From Plasmopara viticola (Eukaryota > Oomycota > Peronosporomycetes > Peronosporales > Peronosporaceae): 64,000 nt of DNA. Both the position numbers and the translations under genes were made by a program. Numbering within the stretch: the first letter of the stretch is position 1; each line of letters starts with the position of its first letter. The DNA lies in assembly GCA_001695595.3 (NCBI GenBank), contig MBPM02000118.1:110178-174177 (forward strand), written 5' to 3'. The notes under the pieces are model-generated. The model saw nothing but the letters and a program-made list of their open reading frames with translations. It made no database searches and was not told the DNA's origin. Positions 56,322-64,000 of this stretch are shown here, piece after piece.

Positions 56322-56630
56322 CATTGTGCTATATTTGCTCTTTTTTGGTCACTCAATCTTCACTTTTGGTTAGAAGGCGCTCTCTTTAGGGACTTTATGC
56401 TCGCGTTCCAAACAATGTTAGTCTTCGCTTTGATTTATAATCGTGACAATATCTGCATACGCGCTCGATAAAAAAAGAAATATCGCTATTCTCAAGCGCT
56501 TCTATTCTAGAAGAATGTGAAGAGAGCAAGAATACCAATGGTGTAGTTTTCTGCTCTCGTCTTTCGTGCGTGTGAGTATAAGATGTACGTGTGTTGATGT
56601 GACTGTTTGGTAGGTTGTCTACTTAAGCCT

Positions 56631-56703
56631 TCCCATATAGTCTAGGCGGTTAGGATAGCTGGCTTTCACCCAGCAGACCCGGGTTCGAGTCCCGGTGTGG
56701 GAA
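56631..56703 (+). tRNA. tRNA-Glu(UUC), right copy 57
   Basis: Consensus. Anticodon 56665-56667; T6 56724-56729. Confidence 0.98.
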
Positions 56704-57011
56704 CATTGTGCTATAATTTGCTCTTTTTTGGTCACTCAATCTTCACTTTTGGTTAGAAGGCGCTCTCTTTAGGGACTTTATGCTCGCGTTCCAAACAATG
56801 TTAGTCTTCGCTTTGATTTGTAATCGTGACAATATCTGCATACTTGCTCGATAAAAAAAGAAATATCGCTATCCTCCAGCGCTTCTATTTTAGAAGAATG
56901 TAAAGAGAGAAGAATATTAATTGTGTAGTTTTCTGCTCTCGTCGTTCGTGCGTGTGAGTATAAGATGTACGTGTGTTGATGTGACTGTTTGGTAGGTTGT
57001 CTCTTAAGCCT

Positions 57012-57084
57012 TCCCATATAGTCTAGGCGGTTAGGATAGCTGGCTTTCACCCAGCAGACCCGGGTTCGAGTCCCGGTGTGGGAA
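57012..57084 (+). tRNA. tRNA-Glu(UUC), right copy 58
   Basis: Consensus. Anticodon 57046-57048; rare TATGATTT trailer, T6 57105-57110. Confidence 0.98.
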
Positions 57085-57395
57085 CATTGTGCTATGATTT
57101 GCTCTTTTTTGGTCACTCAATCTTCACTTTTGGTTAGAAGGCGCTCTCTTTAGGGACTTTATGCTCGCGTTCCAAACAATGTTAGTCTTCGCTTTGATTT
57201 ATAATCGTGACAATATCTGCATACGCGCTCGATAAAAAAAAGAAATATCGCTATTCTCAAGCGCTTCTATTCTAGAAGAATGTGAAGAGAGTAAGAATAT
57301 TAATGGTGTAGTTTTCTGCTCTCGTCGTTCGTGCGTGTGAGTATAAGATGTACGTGTGTTGATGTGACTGTTTGGTAGGTTGTCTACTTAAGCCT

Positions 57396-57468
57396 TCCCA
57401 TATAGTCTAGGCGGTTAGGATAGCTGGCTTTCACCCAGCAGACCCGGGTTCGAGTCCCGGTGTGGGAA
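57396..57468 (+). tRNA. tRNA-Glu(UUC), right copy 59
   Basis: Consensus. Anticodon 57430-57432; T6 57489-57494. Confidence 0.98.
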
Positions 57469-57777
57469 CATTGTGCTATCATTTGCTCTTTTTTGGTCAC
57501 TCAATCTTCATTTTGGTTAGAAGGCGCTCTCTTTAGGGACTTTATGCTCGCGTTCCAAACAATGTTAGTCTTCGCTTTGATTTATATTCGTGACAAAATC
57601 TGCATACGCGCTCGATAAAAAAAGAAATATCGCTATTCTCAAGCGCTTCTATTCTAGAAGAATGTGAAGAGAGCAAGAATACCAATGGTGTAGTTTTCTG
57701 CTCTCGTCTTTCGTGCGTGTGAGTATAAGATGTACGTGTGTTGATGTGACTGTTTGGTAGGTTGTCTACTTAAGCCT

Positions 57778-57850
57778 TCCCATATAGTCTAGGCGGTTAG
57801 GATAGCTGGCTTTCACCCAGCAGACCCGGGTTCGAGTCCCGGTGTGGGAA
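57778..57850 (+). tRNA. tRNA-Glu(UUC), right copy 60
   Basis: Consensus. Anticodon 57812-57814; short trailer, T6 57870-57875. Confidence 0.98.
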
Positions 57851-58159
57851 CATTGTGCTATATTTGCTCTTTTTTGGTCACTCAATCTTCACTTTTGGTT
57901 AGAAGGCGCTCTCTTTAGGGACTTTATGCTCGCGTTCCAAACAATGTTAGTCTTCGCTTTGATTTATAATCGTGACAATATCTGCATACGCGCTCGATAA
58001 AAAAAAAGAAATATCGCTATTCTCAAGCGCTTCTATTCTAGAAGAATGTGAAGAGAGCAAGAATAAATGGTGTAGTTTTCTGCTCTCGTCTTTTGTGCGT
58101 GTGAGTATAAGATGTACGTGTGTTGATGTGACTGTTTGGTAGGTTGTCTCGTTAAGCCT

Positions 58160-58232
58160 TCCCATATAGTCTAGGCGGTTAGGATAGCTGGCTTTCACCC
58201 AGCAGACCCGGGTTCGAGTCCCGGTGTGGGAA
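58160..58232 (+). tRNA. tRNA-Glu(UUC), right copy 61
   Basis: Consensus. Anticodon 58194-58196; short trailer, T6 58252-58257. Confidence 0.98.
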
Positions 58233-58536
58233 CATTGTGCTATATTTGCTCTTTTTTGGTCACTCAATCTTCACTTTTGGTTAGAAGGCCCTCTCTTTAG
58301 GGACTTTATGCTCGCGTTCCAAACAATGTAAGTCTTCGCTTTGATTTATGACAATATCTGCATACGCGCTCGATAAAAAATTGAAATATCGCTATTCTCA
58401 AGCGCTTTTATTCTAGAAGAATGTGAAGAGAGCAAGAATACCAATGGTGTAGTTTTCTGCTCTCGTCTTTCGTGCGTGTGAGTATAAGATGTACGTGTGT
58501 TGATGTGACTGTTTGGTAGGTTGTCTACTTAAGCCT

Positions 58537-58609
58537 TCCCATATAGTCTAGGCGGTTAGGATAGCTGGCTTTCACCCAGCAGACCCGGGTTCGAGTCCCG
58601 GTGTGGGAA
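58537..58609 (+). tRNA. tRNA-Glu(UUC), right copy 62
   Basis: Consensus. Anticodon 58571-58573; T6 58630-58635. The spacer before it has lost a few bases near 58347. Confidence 0.98.
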
Positions 58610-58920
58610 CATTGTGCTATCATTTGCTCTTTTTTGGTCACTCAATCTTCACTTTTGGTTAGAAGGCGCTCTCTTTAGGGACTTTATGCTCGCGTTCCAA
58701 ACAATGTTAGTCTTCGCTTTGATTTATAATCGTGACAATATCTGCATACGCGCTCGATAAAAAAAAGAAATATCGCTATTCTCAAGCGCTTCTATTCTAG
58801 AAGAATGTGAAGAGAGCAAGAATATTAATGGTGTAATTTTCTGCTCTCGTCGTTCGTGCGTGTGAGTATAAGATGTACGTGTGTTGATGTGACTGTTTGG
58901 TAGGTTGTCTACTTAAGCCT

Positions 58921-58993
58921 TCCCATATAGTCTAGGCGGTTAGGATAGCTGGCTTTCACCCAGCAGACCCGGGTTCGAGTCCCGGTGTGGGAA
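58921..58993 (+). tRNA. tRNA-Glu(UUC), right copy 63
   Basis: Consensus. Anticodon 58955-58957; short trailer, T6 59013-59018. Confidence 0.98.
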
Positions 58994-59304
58994 CATTGTG
59001 CTATATTTGCTCTTTTTTGGTCACTCAATCTTCACTTTTGGTTAGAAGGCGCTCTCTTTAGGGACTTTATGCTCGCGTTCCAAACAATGTTAGTCTTCGC
59101 TTTGATTTATAATCGTGACAATATCTGCATACGCGCTCGATAAAAAAAAGAAATATCGCTATTCTCAAGCGCTTCTATTCTAGAAGAATGTGAAGAGAGT
59201 AAGAATATTAATGGTGTAGTTTTCTGCTCTCGTCGTTTCGTGCGTGTGAGTATAAGATGTACGTGTGTTGATGTGACTGTTTGGTAGGTTGTCTACTTAA
59301 GCCT

Positions 59305-59377
59305 TCCCATATAGTCTAGGCGGTTAGGATAGCTGGCTTTCACCCAGCAGACCCGGGTTCGAGTCCCGGTGTGGGAA
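59305..59377 (+). tRNA. tRNA-Glu(UUC), right copy 64
   Basis: Consensus. Anticodon 59339-59341; T6 59398-59403. Confidence 0.98.
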
Positions 59378-59687
59378 CATTGTGCTATCATTTGCTCTTT
59401 TTTGGTCACTCAATCTTCACTTTTGGTTAGAAGGCGCTCTCTTTAGGGACTTTATGCTCGCGTTCCAAACAATGTTAGTCTTCGCTTTGATTTATAATCG
59501 TGACAATATCTGCATACGCGCTCGATAAAAAAAGAAATATCGCTATTCTCAAGCGCTTCTATTTTAGAAGAATGTAAAGAGAGCAAGAATATTAATGGTG
59601 TAGTTTTCTGCTCTCGTCTTTCGTGCGTGTGAGTATAAGATGTACGTGTGTTGATGTGACTGTTTGGTAGGTTGTCTCCTCAAGCCT

Positions 59688-59760
59688 TCCCATATAGTCT
59701 AGGCGGTTAGGATAGCTGGCTTTCACCCAGCAGACCCGGGTTCGAGTCCCGGTGTGGGAA
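59688..59760 (+). tRNA. tRNA-Glu(UUC), right copy 65
   Basis: Consensus. Anticodon 59722-59724; short trailer, T6 59780-59785. Confidence 0.98.
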
Positions 59761-60070
59761 CATTGTGCTATATTTGCTCTTTTTTGGTCACTCAATCTTC
59801 ACTTTTGGTTAGAAGGCGCTCTCTTTAGGGACTTTATGCTCGCGTTCCAAACAATGTTAGTCTTCGCTTTGATTTATAATCGTGACAATATCTGCATACG
59901 CGCTCGATAAAAAAAAGAAATATCGCTATTCCCAAACGCTTTTATTCTAGAAGAATGTGAAGAGAGTAAGAATATTAATGGTGTAGTTTTCTGCCCTCGT
60001 CGTTCGTGCGTGTGAGTATAAGATGTACGTGTGTTGATGTGACTGTTTGGTAGGTTGTCTACTTAAGCCT

Positions 60071-60143
60071 TCCCATATAGTCTAGGCGGTTAGGATAGCT
60101 GGCTTTCACCCAGCAGACCCGGGTTCGAGTCCCGGTGTGGGAA
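60071..60143 (+). tRNA. tRNA-Glu(UUC), right copy 66
   Basis: Consensus. Anticodon 60105-60107; T6 60164-60169. Confidence 0.98.
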
Positions 60144-60450
60144 CATTGTGCTATCATTTGCTCTTTTTTGGTCACTCAATCTTCATTTTGGTTAGAAGGC
60201 GCTCTCTTTAGGGACTTTATGCTCGCGTTCCAAACAATGTTAGTCTTCGCTTTGATTTGTAATCGTGACAATATCTGCATACGCGCTCGATAAAAAAAGA
60301 AATATCGCTATTCTCAAGCGCTTCTATTCTAGAAGAATGTGAAGAGAGCAAGAATAAATGGTGTAGTTTTCTGCTCTCGTCTTTCGTGCGTGTGAGTATA
60401 AGATGTACGTGTGTTGATGTGACTGTTTGGTAGGTTGTCTACTTAAGCCT

Positions 60451-60523
60451 TCCCATATAGTCTAGGCGGTTAGGATAGCTGGCTTTCACCCAGCAGACCC
60501 GGGTTCGAGTCCCGGTGTGGGAA
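60451..60523 (+). tRNA. tRNA-Glu(UUC), right copy 67
   Basis: Consensus. Anticodon 60485-60487; T6 60544-60549. Confidence 0.98.
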
Positions 60524-60832
60524 CATTGTGCTATCATTTGCTCTTTTTTGGTCACTCAATCTTCACTTTTGGTTAGAAGGCGCTCTCTTTAGGGACTTTA
60601 TGCTCGCGTTCCAAACAATGTTAGTCTTCGCTTTGATTTATAATCGTGACAATATCTGCATACGCGCTCGATAAAAAAAGAAATATCGCTATTCTCAAGC
60701 GCTTCTATTCTAGAAGAATGTGAAGAGAGCAAGAATACCAATGGTGTAGTTTTCTGCTCTCGTCTTTCGTGCGTGTGAGTATAAGATGTACGTGTGTTGA
60801 TGTGACTGTTTGGTAGGTTGTCTCTTAAGCCT

Positions 60833-60905
60833 TCCCATATAGTCTAGGCGGTTAGGATAGCTGGCTTTCACCCAGCAGACCCGGGTTCGAGTCCCGGTGT
60901 GGGAA
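60833..60905 (+). tRNA. tRNA-Glu(UUC), right copy 68
   Basis: Consensus. Anticodon 60867-60869; T6 60926-60931. Confidence 0.98.
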
Positions 60906-61215
60906 CATTGTGCTATCATTTGCTCTTTTTTGGTCACTCAATCTTCATTTTGGTTAGAAGGCGCTCTCTTTAGGGACTTTATGCTCGCGTTCCAAACAAT
61001 GTTAGTCTTCGCTTTGATTTATAATCGTGACAATATCTGCATACGCGCTCGATAAAAAAAAGAAATATCGCTATTCTCAAGCGCTTCTATTCTAGAAGAA
61101 TGTGAAGAGAGCAAGAATACCAATGGTGTAGTTTTCTGCTCTCGTCTTTCGTGCGTGTGAGTATAAGATGTACGTGTGTTGATGTGACTGTTTGGTAGGT
61201 TGTCTACTTAAGCCT

Positions 61216-61288
61216 TCCCATATAGTCTAGGCGGTTAGGATAGCTGGCTTTCACCCAGCAGACCCGGGTTCGAGTCCCGGTGTGGGAA
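61216..61288 (+). tRNA. tRNA-Glu(UUC), right copy 69
   Basis: Consensus. Anticodon 61250-61252; short trailer, T6 61308-61313. Confidence 0.98.
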
Positions 61289-61598
61289 CATTGTGCTATA
61301 TTTGCTCTTTTTTGGTCACTCAATCTTCACTTTTGGTTAGAAGGCGCTCTCTTTAGGGACTTTATGCTCGCGTTCCAAACAATGTTAGTCTTCGCTTTGA
61401 TTTATAATCGTGACAATATCTGCATACGCGCTCGATAAAAAAAAGAAATATCGCTATTCTCAAGCGCTTCTATTCTAGAAGAATGTAAAGAGAGCAAGAA
61501 TATTAATGGTGTAGTTTTCTGCTCTCGTCTTTCGTGCGTGTGAGTATAAGATGTACGTGTGTTGATGTGACTGTTTGGTAGGTTGTCTACTTAAGCCT

Positions 61599-61671
61599 TC
61601 CCATATAGTCTAGGCGGTTAGGATAGCTGGCTTTCACCCAGCAGACCCGGGTTCGAGTCCCGGTGTGGGAA
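61599..61671 (+). tRNA. tRNA-Glu(UUC), right copy 70
   Basis: Consensus. Anticodon 61633-61635; T6 61692-61697. Confidence 0.98.
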
Positions 61672-61980
61672 CATTGTGCTATCATTTGCTCTTTTTTGGT
61701 CACTCAATCTTCATTTTGGTTAGAAGGCGCTCTCTTTAGGGACTTTATGCTCGCGTTCCAAACAATGTTAGTCTTCGCTTTGATTTATAATCGTGACAAT
61801 ATCTGCATACGCGCTCGATAAAAAAAGAAATATCGCTATTCTCAAGCGCTTCTATTCTAGAAGAATGTGAAGAGAGCAAGAATACCAATGGTGTAGTTTT
61901 CTGCTCTCGTCTTTCGTGCGTGTGAGTATAAGATGTACGTGTGTTGATGTGACTGTTTGGTAGGTTGTCTACTTAAGCCT

Positions 61981-62053
61981 TCCCATATAGTCTAGGCGGT
62001 TAGGATAGCTGGCTTTCACCCAGCAGACCCGGGTTCGAGTCCCGGTGTGGGAA
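61981..62053 (+). tRNA. tRNA-Glu(UUC), right copy 71
   Basis: Consensus. Anticodon 62015-62017; T6 62074-62079. Confidence 0.98.
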
Positions 62054-62361
62054 CATTGTGCTATCATTTGCTCTTTTTTGGTCACTCAATCTTCACTTTT
62101 GGTTAGAAGGCGCTCTCTTTAGGGACTTTATGCTCGCGTTCCAAACAATGTTAGTCTTCGCTTTGATTTATAATCGTGACAATATCTGCATACGCGCTCG
62201 ATAAAAAAAAGAAATATCGCTATTCTCAAGCGCTTCTATTCTAGAAGAATGTGAAGAGAGCAAGAATAAATGGTGTATTTTTTGCTCTCGTCTTTCGTGC
62301 GTGTGAGTATAAGATGTACGTGTGTTGATGTGACTGTTTGGTAGGTTGTCTACTTAAGCCT

Positions 62362-62434
62362 TCCCATATAGTCTAGGCGGTTAGGATAGCTGGCTTTCAC
62401 CCAGCAGACCCGGGTTCGAGTCCCGGTGTGGGAA
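62362..62434 (+). tRNA. tRNA-Glu(UUC), right copy 72
   Basis: Consensus. Anticodon 62396-62398; T6 62455-62460. Confidence 0.98.
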
Positions 62435-62742
62435 CATTGTGCTATCATTTGCTCTTTTTTGGTCACTCAATCTTCACTTTTGGTTAGAAGGCGCTCTCTT
62501 TAGGGACTTTATGCTCGCGTTCCAAACAATGTTAGTCTTCGCTTTGATTTAATCGTGACAATATCTGCATACGCGCTCGATAAAAAAAGAAATATCGCTA
62601 TTCTCAAGCGCTTCTATTCTAGAAGAATGTAAAGAGAGCAAGAATACCAATGGTGTAGTTTTCTGCTCTCGTCTTTCGTGCGTGTGAGTATAAGATGTAC
62701 GTGTGTTGATGTGACTGTTTGGTAGGTTGTCTCTTCAAGCCT

Positions 62743-62815
62743 TCCCATATAGTCTAGGCGGTTAGGATAGCTGGCTTTCACCCAGCAGACCCGGGTTCGA
62801 GTCCCGGTGTGGGAA
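62743..62815 (+). tRNA. tRNA-Glu(UUC), right copy 73
   Basis: Consensus. Anticodon 62777-62779; rare TATGATTT trailer, T6 62836-62841. Confidence 0.98.
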
Positions 62816-63124
62816 CATTGTGCTATGATTTGCTCTTTTTTGGTCACTCAATCTTCACTTTTGGTTAGAAGGCGCTCTCTTTAGGGACTTTATGCTCGCG
62901 TTCCAAACAATGTTAGTCTTCGCTTTGATTTTTAATCGCGACAATATCTGCATACGCGCTCGATAAAAAAAGAAATATCGCTATTCTCAAGCGCTTCTAT
63001 TCTAGAAGAATGTGAAGAGAGTAAGATATTAATGGTGTATTTTCTGCTCTCGTCGTTTTCGTGCGTGTGAGTATAGATGTACGTGTGTTGATGTGACTGT
63101 TTGGTAGGTTGTCTACTTAAGCCT

Positions 63125-63197
63125 TCCCATATAGTCTAGGCGGTTAGGATAGCTGGCTTTCACCCAGCAGACCCGGGTTCGAGTCCCGGTGTGGGAA
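63125..63197 (+). tRNA. tRNA-Glu(UUC), right copy 74
   Basis: Consensus. Anticodon 63159-63161; short trailer, T6 63217-63222. Confidence 0.98.
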
Positions 63198-63497
63198 CAT
63201 TGTGCTATATTTGCTCTTTTTTGGTCACTCAATCTTCACTTTTGGTTAGAAGGCGCTCTCTTTAGGGACTTTATGCTCGCGTTCCAAACAATGTTAGTCT
63301 TCGCTTTAATTTTTAATATCTGCATACGCGCTCGATAAAAAAAGAAATATCGCTATTCTCAAGCGCTTCTATTCTAGAAGAATGTAAAGAGAGCAAGAAT
63401 ACCAATGGTGTAGTTTTCTGCTCTCGTCTTTCGTGCGTGTGAGTATAAGATGTACGTGTGTTGATGTGACTGTTTGGTAGGTTGTCTACTTAAGCCT

Positions 63498-63570
63498 TCC
63501 CATATAGTCTAGGCGGTTAGGATAGCTGGCTTTCACCCAGCAGACCCGGGTTCGAGTCCCGGTGTGGGAA
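63498..63570 (+). tRNA. tRNA-Glu(UUC), right copy 75
   Basis: Consensus. Anticodon 63532-63534; T6 63591-63596. The spacer before it lacks the ATCGTGAC segment. Confidence 0.98.
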
Positions 63571-63882
63571 CATTGTGCTATAATTTGCTCTTTTTTGGTC
63601 ACTCAATCTTCAATTTTGGTTAGAAGGCGCTCTCTTTAGGGACTTTATGCTCGCGTTCCAAACAATGTTAGTCTTCGCTTTGATTTTTAATCGCGACAAT
63701 ATCTGCATACGCGCTCGATAAAAAAAAAGAAATATCGCTATTCTCAAGCGCTTCTATTCTAGAAGAATGTGAAGAGAGTAATAATATTAATGGTGTAATT
63801 TTCTGCTCTCGTCGTTCGTGCGTGTGAGTATAAGATGTACGTGTGTTGATGTGACTGTTTGGTAGGTTGTCTACTTAAGCCT

Positions 63883-63955
63883 TCCCATATAGTCTAGGCG
63901 GTTAGGATAGCTGGCTTTCACCCAGCAGACCCGGGTTCGAGTCCCGGTGTGGGAA
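63883..63955 (+). tRNA. tRNA-Glu(UUC), right copy 76
   Basis: Consensus. Anticodon 63917-63919; T6 63976-63981. The last complete tRNA in the window; the array continues past 64000. Confidence 0.98.
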
Positions 63956-64000
63956 CATTGTGCTATCATTTGCTCTTTTTTGGTCACTCAATCTTCAATT

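Larger units (their letters stand above)
35014..64000 (+). repeat. right tandem array of 76 tRNA-Glu(UUC) units, open at window end
   Basis: The mean period is 382 bp. Each unit holds one plus-strand tRNA, then CATTGTGCTAT..TTTGCTC and a T6 run ending about 25 bases past the tRNA. A roughly 300-bp spacer follows with CGCGCTCGATA, an A-tract of 7-10, AAGCGCTT and TTCTAGAAGAAT. Spacers fall into two main types: AATACCAATGG with CTCGTCTTTCG, and AATATTAATGG with CTCGTCGTTCG. At the array start the two alternate. 72 of 76 tRNA bodies read identically. The last unit is cut by the window edge. Confidence 0.98.

Noticed and set aside
25745..64000. Dozens of 60-125 residue frames beginning MTKKEQMIAQCSHTGTRTRV or MSDQKRANIAQCSHTGTRT, and plus-strand frames such as MLSFALFWSLNLHFW, as a protein family
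   Set aside because: They read across the tRNA (antisense on the right arm the core is the tRNA complement) and the T6 terminator. Their apparent conservation comes from the tRNA, and their ends shift with every spacer indel.
25745..64000. CRISPR array
   Set aside because: The repeat part is a 73-nt foldable tRNA, and the spacers are 230-310 bp and related to each other, not unique short spacers.
25745..64000. tRNA-derived SINEs
   Set aside because: Copies are strictly tandem in one orientation per arm. They show no target-site duplications and no A-rich or LINE-like tail that ends each copy.

Overview
This is a nuclear eukaryotic window. The best guess is an oomycete such as a downy mildew or Phytophthora relative. 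That is an inference from short GT-AG introns (57-120 bp), a long intronless NAT10/Kre33 gene and Pol III-type tRNA genes without an encoded CCA; no marker in the window proves the lineage.

Layout. 1-5712: gene-poor sequence with no supportable gene. 5713-11320: block A unit, with an intact NAT10-type RNA cytidine acetyltransferase gene (5894-9211, minus) and upstream of it a wrecked copy of a CNNM/Mam3-type CBS-domain membrane protein gene (about 9335-10600, minus). 11321-13419: mostly empty, with one short unidentified reading-frame remnant. 13420-19320: a fossil tandem array of at least 16 decayed minus-strand tRNA-Glu units. 20269-25340: block B unit, a second copy of the block A gene pair, in which NAT10 is now the pseudogene (20404-22943) and the CNNM gene is the better preserved copy (23079-24707, six exons). 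25745-34156: a tandem array of 22 minus-strand tRNA-Glu(UUC) units. 34157-35013: a unique 857-bp spacer with a degraded protein-coding fragment. 35014-64000: a tandem array of 76 plus-strand tRNA-Glu(UUC) units, which runs off the window edge.

The main result is a giant inverted tRNA-Glu array: 98 gene copies in 38 kb, pointing away from one central spacer. Each unit is about 307-385 bp, with a 73-nt tRNA, internal A and B boxes and a T6 Pol III terminator. In the right arm 72 of 76 tRNA bodies look identical while their spacers vary. In the left arm most copies carry changes, many of them an acceptor-stem C2/C71 mismatch.

The second result is that blocks A and B look like a tandem duplication of one segment [NAT10 - CNNM - tRNA-Glu array]. 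The decay is reciprocal: A kept NAT10 and lost CNNM and its tRNA array, while B kept CNNM and its tRNA array and lost NAT10. The NAT10 enzyme acts on RNA, but nothing in the sequence links it functionally to the tRNA-Glu array; their proximity may be chance. Many short reading frames across the array are antisense readings of the tRNA and are not annotated as genes.
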